Assembly: GCA_028868855.1 (NCBI GenBank)
Contig: JAGWTR010000001.1
Location: 372,001 to 436,000, forward strand
DNA: 64,000 bases
From: Burkholderiales bacterium
Lineage (GTDB): Bacteria; Pseudomonadota; Gammaproteobacteria; Burkholderiales; Burkholderiaceae_C
Direction of reading: 5' to 3'
Positions 1 to 8,760 of this stretch are shown in pieces; the first letter of the stretch is position 1; the number at the start of each line of letters is the position of its first letter. A model generated the notes under the pieces. That model worked only from the letters and a program-made list of their open reading frames with translations. It ran no database searches and was not told the origin of the DNA. Position numbers and translations under genes: made by a program.

Positions 1-192
1 CTGGACGCCTTGCTTCAGTTGCGCCGTGCACTGGAACGCAAGGATGTGCGCCTCGTGCTGTGCGAGGTCAATGATCAGGCGGTGAGTCTGATCCGCCGTG
101 CCGGCCACGGCGATACCTTTGGCGCGGCCAATATGGTGAGTGACCTGCCCACCGCCATGAATCGCGCGCGGCAGTTGCTGCATCAGGGCTGA
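1..192 (+). CDS. C-terminal end of a STAS-domain (SulP-type transporter) protein, 5' partial
   Basis: The gene enters from the left edge in frame 1, so only its last 63 codons are visible and no start can be given. The fragment looks like the end of a STAS domain: a helix rich in basic residues, then a beta strand (RLVLCEVNDQ), then a helix (AVSLIRRAG) and a short tail. In SulP anion transporters this cytoplasmic domain follows the membrane part and modulates transport. A stand-alone STAS protein is also possible because no membrane segment is in view. The last 10 bases overlap the end of the convergent CYTH/CHAD gene. Confidence 0.5.
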   Translation: MDALLQLRRALERKDVRLVLCEVNDQAVSLIRRAGHGDTFGAANMVSDLPTAMNRARQLLHQG

Positions 193-1226
193 GGCGGCGG
201 AGCGAACAAGGCGGCCAGCCCATCCAGACACAGCACGGTGGCGGCGGCCTGGCGTGCCAGTGTTGCCGGGTCCTGTGTGCGTCGCAATGTTGCAAGCAAG
301 GGCGGCAAGGTCTGATGGGTTGCATGCAGAAAATTCAGCCCTTGCCTCACCATCAGGTGATCCAGTCGGCGTAGTCGCCGCAGGCCGATATGCCATTGGC
401 GCACGACGGGGGTGGTGTTGGCGTGAGGTGGGGCGCTGGCCAACTCGCTCATGGCGCCCGTGATCTGCTCCAAGGCGTTTTCCAGGGCGTTGCGCCACGC
501 TTGGTCCAAGGTGGCGTTGGCCGGGGCGGCCTTCACTTGTCCTCGAGCGGTGTGAACTGACGGGGCTGCGCAATCGGCCGCTTGACGGGCCAGGTGGTCG
601 CCCCGATGGGCCTTGGTCTGCGTGTTCAGCCACAGTTGATGCCGTGCAACCCAAGCGCGCGCGGCCTCGATGACGGCCATGGGGTCGCCTTCCACCAGCT
701 CGATCTCGAGTTCGCGCACCGGCACGCTCAAGGAGCCCGCCAGGATGTGCCCCAGGTCCAGGGCCAATTCCACGATGCCTGCGTGCGCGGTGTTCGTGCC
801 CACGGCCACCCGGGCGGTTTCACGCCAGATGTCGGTGCGGTACAGCTCGGTCAGTGGCGTCTGGCGGCCTTGTGGATCGCTGTCCGGCTGCCAGCCCAGC
901 GCTTTGATCAGCGCATCGCGGGCCACGCCCTGGTGTAGGTTGAGGTCGACCCGAGCGGGGCCGCCCGAGGTCGGGGCGGTGGTCGGACGGTTGTCTTCCA
1001 GCCGCACCATGGTGTTGGAGCCGCCCGCTTTGAGCGTTTGCACCCAGACGTCGCCTTCCTTGCGCAGGCGCAAGGCCATGCGCGCGGTGCCCAGTTGGCG
1101 GTCGGGGGTGTCGAAGTAATGGGCCTGGAGGTGTTCGCGCCGGTGGCCAGGGATTTGCCCGATTTCATGGGCCACGGCGCCCAGCGAATCCGCCGGGATC
1201 TGAAATTTGAGTTCGATTTCCTGCAT
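183..1226 (-). CDS. CYTH domain protein with a shortened CHAD domain
   Basis: A 347-residue protein opening with MQEIELKFQIP, the ExExK-type start of the CYTH (triphosphate tunnel) fold, with further basic and acidic strand residues (LRLRKEG, TLKAGG, ELEIELVEGD) through about residue 200. These residues line the tunnel that binds triphosphate and metal ions in inorganic triphosphatases such as E. coli YgiF. From about residue 255 the C-terminal part has histidines and paired arginines (RQWHIGLRRLRRLDH) typical of the start of CHAD, a polyphosphate-binding helical domain. CHAD is normally about 200-250 residues; only about 95 follow here, so it appears truncated. Likely activity is hydrolysis of inorganic triphosphate; not certain. 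Confidence 0.8.
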   Translation of the reverse strand: MQEIELKFQIPADSLGAVAHEIGQIPGHRREHLQAHYFDTPDRQLGTARMALRLRKEGDVWVQTLKAGGSNTMVRLEDNRPTTAPTSGGPARVDLNLHQGVARDALIKALGWQPDSDPQGRQTPLTELYRTDIWRETARVAVGTNTAHAGIVELALDLGHILAGSLSVPVRELEIELVEGDPMAVIEAARAWVARHQLWLNTQTKAHRGDHLARQAADCAAPSVHTARGQVKAAPANATLDQAWRNALENALEQITGAMSELASAPPHANTTPVVRQWHIGLRRLRRLDHLMVRQGLNFLHATHQTLPPLLATLRRTQDPATLARQAAATVLCLDGLAALFAPPPQP

Positions 1227-1314
1227 AGACCCCGATTGTGGCGGTGCGAGGTATCTGGCCGGTGCTCTCTAGCCGATAAAATAGCCGGTTCGAATCCTTT
1301 GACTGGTGCCCACC

Positions 1315-1518
1315 ATGCCGCTTTTCTGGAAGCCTTACAAGTCCGACGTGACCCAGTTCATCGACAGCCTCAAGCTGCGCGACCCACAAATGGAAGAACG
1401 CCAGCGTCAAGGCCGTGCCCTGCTGTGGGACAAGGCCGTTGACCGCGCCGAGCAGCAGCAATTCAATGAGGCCCAAGTGCCCCAGCAAGCCTACGTCTAC
1501 CAGACGAAGGCCGATTGA
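1315..1518 (+). CDS. DUF3460 family small protein
   Basis: A 67-residue soluble protein starting MPLFWKPYKSDVTQFI, which I recognise as the DUF3460 family of Burkholderiales; its function is unknown. The chosen ATG is preferred over an in-frame GTG at 1306, because the family start is the MPxFxKPYxSDxTxFI stretch. It is rich in charged residues and Gln, with a conserved helix around residues 25-45 (MEERQRQGRALLWDK). It lies 38 nt upstream of scpA on the same strand and is probably co-transcribed with scpA and panBC. No catalytic motif is visible. Confidence 0.85.
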   Translation: MPLFWKPYKSDVTQFIDSLKLRDPQMEERQRQGRALLWDKAVDRAEQQQFNEAQVPQQAYVYQTKAD

Positions 1519-1556
1519 GCGCCACGGAACACGCTTGACCGCCACTGAAAGCCTGC

Positions 1557-2384
1557 GTGAGCGAACAAGTCCTGGATGAGCAGCACCTGCCTGCGGTCGT
1601 GGACCGCGTGGCGATGGCGCGCCTGTATGGCGAGCCGCTGTTCTCCATGCCGACGGACCTCTACATCCCTCCGGATGCACTGGAGGTCTTCTTGGAGACC
1701 TTTGAAGGCCCGCTCGACCTGCTGCTCTATCTGATCCGCAAGCAGAACTTCAACATCCTGGACATTCCGCTGGCCGACGTCACGCGCCAGTATCTGACCT
1801 ACGTCGACCAGATCCGCAAGCACAACCTGGAGCTTGCGTCCGAATACTTGCTGATGGCGGCCATGCTCATCGAGATCAAGTCTCGGATGCTGCTGCCCCC
1901 CAAGAAGTCCGACCATGGCGACGAGGTGGAAGACCCGCGTGCTGAACTGGTGCGTCGCCTGATCGAATATGAGCAGATGAAGCTGGCCGCAGCCAAGCTC
2001 AACAACATGCCTTTGCTCGGGCGCGACTTTTTGCGCGTGCAGGTGCACAACGACCCCAGTGTGCGTGTGCGGCACCCCGACGTCAGTGTGGTTGATTTGC
2101 GCGAGGCCTGGGCCGACATCCTCAAGCGCGCCAAGCTGCACACCCACCACACGATCACCCGCGAAGAGTTGTCGGTGCGCGAGCACATGGGCATCGTGCT
2201 GCGCACCTTGCAAGGCAAACGGTTTGTCGAGTTCGAGCACCTCTTTGACACCACGCGTGGCACGCCCGTGCTGGTGGTGACCTTCATCGCCATGCTTGAA
2301 TTGGCCAAGGAACGACTGCTGGAGATCACGCAGGCCGAGGCCTTTGCCCCTATTTACGTGCGTCTGTCCTACCTGCCGGCCTAG
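1557..2384 (+). CDS. scpA: Segregation and condensation protein A (ScpA)
   Basis: A 275-residue kleisin subunit of the SMC-ScpA-ScpB complex, which acts on the nucleoid in chromosome organisation and segregation. The hallmark is FEGPLDLLLYLIRKQ at about residues 49-63, followed by the helical stretch that binds SMC (LADVTRQYLTYV, EYLLMAAMLIEIKSRMLLP). The C-terminal winged-helix part (VVTFIAMLELAKERLLEITQ) is complete. The start is a GTG with no in-frame ATG before residue 20; the N-terminus is about 30 residues longer than the core, as is usual in betaproteobacteria. No scpB is in the window. The gene runs into panB with a gap of 33 nt. Confidence 0.93.
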   Translation: MSEQVLDEQHLPAVVDRVAMARLYGEPLFSMPTDLYIPPDALEVFLETFEGPLDLLLYLIRKQNFNILDIPLADVTRQYLTYVDQIRKHNLELASEYLLMAAMLIEIKSRMLLPPKKSDHGDEVEDPRAELVRRLIEYEQMKLAAAKLNNMPLLGRDFLRVQVHNDPSVRVRHPDVSVVDLREAWADILKRAKLHTHHTITREELSVREHMGIVLRTLQGKRFVEFEHLFDTTRGTPVLVVTFIAMLELAKERLLEITQAEAFAPIYVRLSYLPA

Positions 2385-2417
2385 AATCGTCCCACCTTGG
2401 CATTTGATCCGCGCGAT

Positions 2418-3251
2418 ATGAGTTCTGCGATCCCTCCCACCGCGTCCCCCCGCAAGCCGCTCAACCTGCATCGCTTGCGCGAGATGCACTCGCAGGGTGA
2501 AAAAATCACCATGCTGACCTGCTACGACGCCTCCATGGCTCGTGCGCTGGACGAGTGCGGCGTCGATTGCCTGTTGGTGGGGGACTCCCTGGGCATGGTG
2601 GTGCAGGGCGAGTCCAGCACCGTGCCCGTTGCGCTGGCGGACATGGTGTATCACACGCGTTGCGTGGTGCGCGGCAACCGCACGGCCTGGGTGGTGAGCG
2701 ACCTGCCCTTTGGCAGCTACCAGGAGGGGCGCGAGCAGGCCTTGCGCTCCAGCGTGGCCCTGATGCAGGCGGGCGCGCACATGGTCAAGCTCGAAGGTGG
2801 CGGCTGGACCGCTGAGACGGTGTATTTCCTGACCGAGCGCGGCATTCCCGTGTGCGCGCACCTGGGGCTCACGCCGCAAAGCGTGCACGCGCTGGGCGGC
2901 TATCGCATCCAAGGCCGCGACCAGGCGGGGGCTGACACCTTGCGCCGCCATGCGAGCGAACTGGCGCAGGCCGGCGCGGCCATGCTGGTGATCGAGTTGA
3001 CCCCCTCTGATGTGGCCGCCCAGGTGCAGCAAGACAACCCCGGCCTCATCACCATTGGCATTGGCGCCGGTCAGCGCACGGCCGGCCAAGTGCTGGTGCT
3101 GCAGGACATGCTCAACATCACGCGCGGCAAGCTGCCTCGTTTTGTGCGCAACTTCATGCTTGAAGGCGGCTCGATCGATGACGCCATCGGCCGCTATGTG
3201 TCGTCCGTCAAGGACGGCAGCTTCCCCGACGAAGCCATTCACGGCTATTGA
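2418..3251 (+). CDS. panB: 3-methyl-2-oxobutanoate hydroxymethyltransferase
   Basis: A 277-residue enzyme of pantothenate (vitamin B5) synthesis. It transfers a hydroxymethyl group from methylene-tetrahydrofolate to 2-oxoisovalerate, giving ketopantoate, in the cytosol. Family signatures are [14 protein letters not shown] near residues 33-46, [11 protein letters not shown] near 54-64 (magnesium binding), the KLEGG stretch and [15 protein letters not shown]. The ATG at 2418 gives the normal length; an upstream TTG at 2397 would add only seven residues. It is followed after 27 nt by panC, which is a common operon arrangement. Confidence 0.96.
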   Translation: MSSAIPPTASPRKPLNLHRLREMHSQGEKITMLTCYDASMARALDECGVDCLLVGDSLGMVVQGESSTVPVALADMVYHTRCVVRGNRTAWVVSDLPFGSYQEGREQALRSSVALMQAGAHMVKLEGGGWTAETVYFLTERGIPVCAHLGLTPQSVHALGGYRIQGRDQAGADTLRRHASELAQAGAAMLVIELTPSDVAAQVQQDNPGLITIGIGAGQRTAGQVLVLQDMLNITRGKLPRFVRNFMLEGGSIDDAIGRYVSSVKDGSFPDEAIHGY

Positions 3252-3278
3252 TTGCGCGGTCCCGCGACCGCCCGCCCC

Positions 3279-4172
3279 ATGAAAATCATCCACACGATTG
3301 ACCAGTTGCGTGCCGCCCTGGCCGCAGCGCCCGCCGCCCCAGTGTTTGTGCCGACCATGGGCAATTTGCATGAGGGCCACCTGGCCCTGATCCGCCAGGC
3401 GCGAGTGCTGGCCGACCAGGGCGGCGCAGATCGCAGCCCCGTGGTGGCAAGCATCTTCGTCAACCGCCTGCAGTTTGGCCCGAACGAGGACTTCGACCGC
3501 TACCCGCGCACCCTGGCGCGCGATGCCCAGTTGCTGGAGGGGGCCGGCTGCGACATCGTGTTTGCGCCCGACGAGGCCGAGTTGTACCCGGAGCCCCAGG
3601 GTTACACGCTCCACCCACCGGAGGCCATGGCCACCTTGCTGGAAGGCGAGTTCCGCCCGGGGTTTTTCACCGGTGTGTGCACGGTGGTGGCCAAGCTGTT
3701 CAACATCGTCCAGCCGCGCGCCGCCGTGTTTGGCAAGAAGGACTACCAGCAGCTGATGGTCATCAAAGGCATGGTGCGCCAGATGGCGCTGCCCATCGAG
3801 ATCCATGGCGGCGAGACGCTGCGCGCTGATGATGGTTTGGCGCTGTCGTCGCGCAATGGCTATTTGACCGCTGATGAACGTGCCGAGGCCGTGCAGTTGT
3901 CGCAGGCTTTGCAACAAGTGCGTGGCGCGCTGCTCGCTTGGCGTGCGGGGTCGGCCAGCGCCAGCGGGGTGGCCCCCAGCATCGCGGCGATAGAAACCAT
4001 GGCCAGCGAGGCCCTGCGCCAACGCGCTTGGCTGCCCGACTATGTCAGCGTGCGGCGTCAGCGCGATCTGTTGCCGCCCACGGCTGAACAAGCCGCAGGG
4101 GCCGAGCCTTTGGTGATTGTTGCGGCGGCCAAGCTCGGCAAGACGCGCCTGATCGACAACCTCGAAGTCTGA
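3279..4172 (+). CDS. panC: Pantothenate synthetase (pantoate-beta-alanine ligase)
   Basis: A 297-residue enzyme that joins pantoate and beta-alanine with ATP to form pantothenate, the last step of the pathway begun by panB just upstream. It shows the nucleotidyl-transferase fold signature [14 protein letters not shown] at about residues 25-38 (the HxGH ATP site), [34 protein letters not shown] for ATP and pantoate contact, and LSSRNGYL. The start is the ATG before [10 protein letters not shown]; a TTG nine codons upstream is in frame but lies against the panB stop. It ends 25 nt from the convergent helicase gene. Confidence 0.96.
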   Translation: MKIIHTIDQLRAALAAAPAAPVFVPTMGNLHEGHLALIRQARVLADQGGADRSPVVASIFVNRLQFGPNEDFDRYPRTLARDAQLLEGAGCDIVFAPDEAELYPEPQGYTLHPPEAMATLLEGEFRPGFFTGVCTVVAKLFNIVQPRAAVFGKKDYQQLMVIKGMVRQMALPIEIHGGETLRADDGLALSSRNGYLTADERAEAVQLSQALQQVRGALLAWRAGSASASGVAPSIAAIETMASEALRQRAWLPDYVSVRRQRDLLPPTAEQAAGAEPLVIVAAAKLGKTRLIDNLEV

Positions 4173-4197
4173 TCCCTCGGGCCCGTCTGGGCTGCCT

Positions 4198-6279
4198 TCA
4201 GAGCGTCTTCAAGAACTCAACGACGTCATCTTCCTTGCGGGTGCGCCTCATGGGGGGCAGGCTTTGCCAGATGCGCCGCCCGTAGGGACGCTCGATCAAG
4301 CGGGTGTCGCCGATCATCAGCACGCCCCGGTCGGTTTCACTGCGGATCAGACGTCCGGCACCTTGTTTGAGCGCGATGATGGCCTGCGGCACCTGGTGCT
4401 CCATGAAGGGGTTGCCGCCGTCGCGCTCCAGCAATTCCAGACGCTTGGCCAACACGGGGTCGTCGGGCGGGGCAAAGGGCAGCTTGTCGATCACGACCAG
4501 GGTCAGGGCGTCACCCTTGACGTCGATGCCTTCCCAGAAGCTGTGACTGCCCACCAGCACGGCATTGCCGGCACGACGGAAGTCATCGAGCAGTGTGGGG
4601 CGGGGCGCATCGCCCTGGCGCAGCACCGGGAAAGGGTCGGCCCCCTCTTCAAACAACTTTTTCAGGTGGTCGGCGGCGCGCTGCACAGCGCGCAGGCTGG
4701 TGCACAGCACAAAGGCGCGCCCGCGATTGGCACGGATCAGCGGCAGGGCGGCCTCGACCAGGGCTTCGGTATGGCGTGCGTCGCTAGGCTGGGGCAGGCC
4801 CTCGGGCACGTACAGCATGGCCTGAGTCGGGTAGTCGTACGGGCTGGACCAGGCCTGGCAGTGCGCGTCTTCCAGGCCCAGCGCCTCCGTGAAGTGTTTG
4901 AAGTCGTTCTTGACCGCGAGGGTGGCCGACGTGAAGACCCAGGCGCGGCGCGGGACAGTGCTTGCGTGCGGGTTTTCGTTGGACGCGTCGGCGTGCGTCG
5001 GGGTGGGGCCATCGGCTCCGATGGACTTCAGGGGAGCGTCCACCCACGGCGCTTCGTCCTGTGCCTGTGTGGCGGCGTCGGGCTCAAAGTCCTCGTCGAC
5101 CAGCCCCAGGCGCTGACGGCGAAACACATCGGCCACAGAAATGGGTGTGCGGTGCAGTTGCAAGCCGTGGCTGCCCACGTCGACCCAACACAGCTCGGCT
5201 TGGTTTGCGCGCTCGGGTGCACCCCAGGCGGCCAGGCGTTGCATCAGGGCGTGGGCGCGGCGTTGCAACTGGGCCAGGTCAGGGCTGCGATCGGCCTGTG
5301 ACTCCAGGGTGGAACGGACCTCGGCCAGCGCCTCGCGCAGCGTGAGCAAGGCAGCATGCAGCGGGTGGTCCGCGCCCAGTTGTGGCTCGGCCAGGCGCTG
5401 CTGCTGCGGGCCAAAACACAGGCGCAGATCACGTGTGGCGCGGTCCAGTGGGGACAGCACATTGGGCCAGTGCACTGCATCGCGCGCCTGGGCCTGGCCG
5501 GTGGCCAGTGCGTCGCGCAGCAGATCAAGCAATTGCGCGGTCGACACCGAGTCGCCAAAGAACAAGGTGGCGGTGTCGGGTAACTGGTGGGCTTCGTCGA
5601 AGATGATGGTCTGCGCATTGGGCAGCAACTCGGGCACGCCCTCTTCACGCAGCATCAGATCGGCAAAGAAGAGGTGGTGGTTGACCACGACCACATCGGC
5701 GTCCTGCGCTTCCCGGCGTGCCTTCATCACGAAGCAGTCGGCGTAGTGCTTGCACTCGCTGCCCAGGCAGTTCTCGCGGGTGGAAGTGACGCGTGCCCAG
5801 ATGGTGGCGTGCTCGGGCACCGTCGGGCATTCGGCCTTGTCGCCTGTGGGCGTCAGGTGAATGAAGCGGTTGACCAGGCCCAGGTCCTTGACCTCTTGGC
5901 GGCTGGACAGCAAGGTCGCGTCCTGATTGGCGAGCCCCAGGTGGTGCCAGCACAGGTAGTTGGCGCGCCCTTTGAGCAGGGCCACCTTGACGGGCACCGC
6001 CAGGGCGTCGCGCACGGCGGGCAGGTCGCGGTGAAAGAGCTGGTCCTGCAGGGCCTTGGTGCCCGTCGAGACGATCACCTTGCCACCTTCCAGCAGGGCC
6101 GGAACCAGGTAGGCGGCGGTCTTGCCCACGCCGGTGCCGGCTTCCAGCACCACCGTGCTGGCGTCTTGAATGGCCTGTGCCACAGCCTGCGCCATTTCGA
6201 TTTGCTCGTGGCGGACGTGGTAGCCCTCAAAGGCGCGGGCCAGTGGTCCGGAGGCAGAAAAAAGCGTCGGCAGGTCCAT
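4198..6279 (-). CDS. DinG/YoaA-type ATP-dependent DNA helicase
   Basis: About 693 residues of an XPD-like superfamily 2 helicase. Walker A is EAGTGVGKT at about residues 46-54, the DEAH box is in IIFDEAHQLPD, and the C-terminal helicase motifs include GSHSFWEGIDVKG and QGAGRLIRSETDRG. Between them are Cys residues (YLCWHH, AECPTV, NCLGSECKHYADCF) that fit the [4Fe-4S] cluster of the DinG/XPD family. It probably unwinds 5'-3' in DNA repair or at R-loops. The start is uncertain: in-frame ATGs lie at 6279 and 6324, and the frame stays open to 6414 through a 14-base homopolymer. I chose 6279 because it places about ten residues before the conserved GPLARAF. Confidence 0.88.
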   Translation of the reverse strand: MDLPTLFSASGPLARAFEGYHVRHEQIEMAQAVAQAIQDASTVVLEAGTGVGKTAAYLVPALLEGGKVIVSTGTKALQDQLFHRDLPAVRDALAVPVKVALLKGRANYLCWHHLGLANQDATLLSSRQEVKDLGLVNRFIHLTPTGDKAECPTVPEHATIWARVTSTRENCLGSECKHYADCFVMKARREAQDADVVVVNHHLFFADLMLREEGVPELLPNAQTIIFDEAHQLPDTATLFFGDSVSTAQLLDLLRDALATGQAQARDAVHWPNVLSPLDRATRDLRLCFGPQQQRLAEPQLGADHPLHAALLTLREALAEVRSTLESQADRSPDLAQLQRRAHALMQRLAAWGAPERANQAELCWVDVGSHGLQLHRTPISVADVFRRQRLGLVDEDFEPDAATQAQDEAPWVDAPLKSIGADGPTPTHADASNENPHASTVPRRAWVFTSATLAVKNDFKHFTEALGLEDAHCQAWSSPYDYPTQAMLYVPEGLPQPSDARHTEALVEAALPLIRANRGRAFVLCTSLRAVQRAADHLKKLFEEGADPFPVLRQGDAPRPTLLDDFRRAGNAVLVGSHSFWEGIDVKGDALTLVVIDKLPFAPPDDPVLAKRLELLERDGGNPFMEHQVPQAIIALKQGAGRLIRSETDRGVLMIGDTRLIERPYGRRIWQSLPPMRRTRKEDDVVEFLKTL

Positions 6280-6344
6280 GAATTGAGTCGCGGTGTCAGC
6301 GCCTATTGTCAGGCCTGTCGCCATCACCCGCTTGTCACCCTGTC

Positions 6345-6358
6345 GGGGGGGGGGGGGG
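6345..6358. repeat. 14-base G homopolymer upstream of the DinG-type gene
   Basis: An uninterrupted run of 14 G on the + strand (C on the coding strand of the helicase gene). It lies 20-70 nt before the two candidate start codons and inside the open frame that continues upstream of them, where it would encode prolines. Such tracts are prone to slipped-strand length change, and also to sequencing error. Confidence 0.9.
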
Positions 6359-6444
6359 CTGGCTAGAACTGACGTGAAATCGGTCAAGGTGGTGGTGATC
6401 CGCTGGGAGGTCAACGGTCATTCTTGGTGTGAAAAATCGCCCAG

Positions 6445-6483
6445 AAAAAAACCCGGCTCCATGTTTGACACGGGCCGGGTTTT
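6445..6483 (-). terminator. Intrinsic terminator after the TRAP permease gene
   Basis: A perfect 10-bp inverted repeat: 6448-6457 pairs with 6474-6483 (GCCGGGTTTT on the + strand), with a 16-nt loop. On the - strand the stem is followed by a run of seven T (complement of 6445-6451). It sits 16 nt beyond the stop of the TRAP permease gene and fits rho-independent termination of that unit. Confidence 0.8.
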
Positions 6484-6498
6484 GCGGGCAGTCGCGGT

Positions 6499-8649
6499 TT
6501 ATTGGGGCGGTAGACCGAACCACCCCTTGACGAAGGACAGTGCCGGGAAGTCACGCACCGCCAGTGGGCCGAAGGACACGATGGCCAGTCCGATGCTCAT
6601 CACCACCATGGGCAGGATCCAGCGCTCATAGCGGCGATAGAAGCCCTGTGTGCGAACCTCCTCATCGGCCAAGTCGATTTCGTCTTCACCAATCACCTGG
6701 CGGGTCAGGAGTTGGTTCAGTGCCACGGGCGGCAGCAGGTAGCCCAACTCGAAGGCCACCAGCACCATCATCCAGAAGTGCACGGGGTCAATGTGATTGG
6801 CGTACGCCACGGGAGCCAAGGTTCCCGACACCAAAACCACGGCGCCAAACGGGTCCATGATCATGCCCAGCAGCACCTTGGTGACCATCAGGAAGGCCAT
6901 GGCCGTCCAGTCGCTCGCAAACACCTTGGGTGCGTAGTTCATGACCTCCGAGCGCTCGATCACACCACCCATGGCCAAGGACAGGGTCATCAGGCTGAGC
7001 AGGGCGCCGATGTGGCCGAGGGTTTCGTTGGTCGCGTAGCGGATGGATTTTTCGACACCCTCCTGACGATGGCTGCTGTAGTCAGGCGTCAGTTCGGCCT
7101 TTCCTTTGTTGATGATCTTGTCGAAGATCAGGATGATCAGCAGCATCACCGGCATGATCGTGGGCGCGGTGATTTCGTTCAGTTTGGTGTCCAGCGCATA
7201 TTCATACAAGGCAATGATCACCACCACCACGGAAACATAGGGCAGGGTGGGGACGATGGCCCGCAAGGTGGCCGGAATCGCCACATTGAACGACTCGATG
7301 CTGGCGCGCTTGGTGCGCAGCATTTGCGAGGCCAGGAAGAACAGGGTGGACGTCAGCAAGAAGACAAAGAATCCCCAGTGGTAGAGCCCATTGGTGGTCA
7401 CTTGTTTGTTCAACGCGGCAATCAGCACCACGAGCAGGCAAGGGCGCAGAACCACACCCAGCGAGCCCGACATGGCCGTGGCGGCCAGGGCAAACTGGCG
7501 CGTGCCGCCCGAGGATCGCACCTCGTGATAGATGATGCCGCCCGCTGCGATCACGAAAATACCCGACGCGCCGGTATAGGCCGTGGGGACCGCCGCAGCC
7601 AGCAAAATGATGTAGGTCAGCAACTGTGGTGACAGACGCCACGGACGCAGCAAGTCCATGAACAGATCGACGATGCGGCTTTGCTTGAGCAGCATGCCCG
7701 CCCAGATGAACAGCCCCAGATTCAGGAAAATGCTGGGCAATTCCATCAACTGGTTGATGTAGATGGCCAGACCTGCTGGGTGGTCGTGCAGAAGGAAGTA
7801 CACACCAGCGATGGTGGCCATTTGCGCATACAGCGGGACCGACAGGAATGCCTGGCTCCAGGTGCCGTCCCCATCCTTTGATTTGACAGGCATCACCACG
7901 CGTTTCAGATTGATCAGCAGCAGGATCGAGAACAAAGCCATCCAGACGTAGTGAACCAGGGCGTGTTCAATCGGTACACCTGAATTGAGCAAGATGCGGT
8001 AGTAGCTGACGCATGAATACAGCAGCAGACCCGACGCAATGGCCTGAGAAACCGATTGCATCAGGTAGTCACGGGTATAGCGACCCGGACGGATGCCAAT
8101 GTGGTGAAAGCCCAGCGTGGTGGTGACGGCTGCAATGGACACCATCAGCAACAGGATCAGGGGGCGGTTGTCTGTGCCGACTTGGAACAAACCAAAGAAG
8201 CTGGTTTCAATGGCACGGTAAATCTTGACTTGCGAGGTTTGATGCTTCAAGACGCGGTTGTACAAATCGTGCTTGGACTTGCAGATCTCGATCGCCTGTT
8301 CCATCGACTTGCGCAGCACCGCAGGGTCTTCGGCAGCTTGTTCTCCGAACAAGTTGTCGATGTCATCATTGCTGCTCTTGTCCTTCGGGGCCGCCTGCTT
8401 TTTCAGCTCGGTTTCGATATTCTGGTTGGCATCGCAGGAGGGCTTGGTCGGCTCTGCGCGCAACATGAAGTACTGCACCTGAGACGACGGATCGCCAAAC
8501 ATGGTCTCCCCGAGTCGGAGCAGCTGACTGTGCACCATCTCTCCGGTGCCGATGATCAAGGTCAACAGGAGCAGCGAAAAGACGGGCAGGCTGAAAAACC
8601 ATTCTTGAAAGGTCCGGCCCAGGAGTTTTGGGGAAGTGGGAGTGTTCAT
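6499..8649 (-). CDS. TRAP transporter permease, fused small and large membrane subunits with an N-terminal loop insertion
   Basis: A 716-residue inner-membrane protein. The C-terminal 450 residues or so are a DctM-like large subunit of many membrane helices with VLRPCLLVVLIAALN, VPTAYTGASGIFVIAAGG, MIMDPFGAVVLVSGTLAPVAY and MMVLVAFELGYLLPPVALNQLL. The first 270 residues carry additional helices that could replace the separate DctQ subunit. Between the first helix (FSLLLLTLIIGTG) and the second lies a soluble stretch of about 130 residues, probably periplasmic, with two Cys (PSCDAN, EICKSKHD). The ATG at 8649 is used; nine upstream codons from an in-frame alternative look non-coding. It follows the binding-protein gene across a terminator-like hairpin. 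Confidence 0.8.
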   Translation of the reverse strand: MNTPTSPKLLGRTFQEWFFSLPVFSLLLLTLIIGTGEMVHSQLLRLGETMFGDPSSQVQYFMLRAEPTKPSCDANQNIETELKKQAAPKDKSSNDDIDNLFGEQAAEDPAVLRKSMEQAIEICKSKHDLYNRVLKHQTSQVKIYRAIETSFFGLFQVGTDNRPLILLLMVSIAAVTTTLGFHHIGIRPGRYTRDYLMQSVSQAIASGLLLYSCVSYYRILLNSGVPIEHALVHYVWMALFSILLLINLKRVVMPVKSKDGDGTWSQAFLSVPLYAQMATIAGVYFLLHDHPAGLAIYINQLMELPSIFLNLGLFIWAGMLLKQSRIVDLFMDLLRPWRLSPQLLTYIILLAAAVPTAYTGASGIFVIAAGGIIYHEVRSSGGTRQFALAATAMSGSLGVVLRPCLLVVLIAALNKQVTTNGLYHWGFFVFLLTSTLFFLASQMLRTKRASIESFNVAIPATLRAIVPTLPYVSVVVVIIALYEYALDTKLNEITAPTIMPVMLLIILIFDKIINKGKAELTPDYSSHRQEGVEKSIRYATNETLGHIGALLSLMTLSLAMGGVIERSEVMNYAPKVFASDWTAMAFLMVTKVLLGMIMDPFGAVVLVSGTLAPVAYANHIDPVHFWMMVLVAFELGYLLPPVALNQLLTRQVIGEDEIDLADEEVRTQGFYRRYERWILPMVVMSIGLAIVSFGPLAVRDFPALSFVKGWFGLPPQ

Positions 8650-8694
8650 GATCGCTCGGTTGGTGCAGCGCAGCAAAATGCCTGCACCAGTAGG

Positions 8695-8716
8695 AAAAAG
8701 GGGGCTGTGGGCCCCC
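8695..8716 (-). terminator. Terminator-like hairpin between binding protein and permease genes
   Basis: GGGGGC at 8700-8705 and GCCCCC at 8711-8716 form a 6-bp GC stem with a 5-nt loop. On the - strand it is followed by five T (complement of 8695-8699). It lies inside the presumed TRAP operon, just after the binding-protein gene, so partial termination would give more binding protein than permease. A second hairpin (8736-8741 with 8746-8751) precedes it. Confidence 0.65.
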
Positions 8717-8760
8717 GTTGGTCAGTGCTGAAGTTCAGGCCTTGCGGCCTGGCGCAAGAC

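Noticed and set aside
1497-4091. 864-codon open frame on the - strand across scpA, panB and panC
   Set aside because: Antisense to three clearly recognised genes; its composition (His/Gln/Gly-rich) is the usual shadow of high-GC coding DNA.
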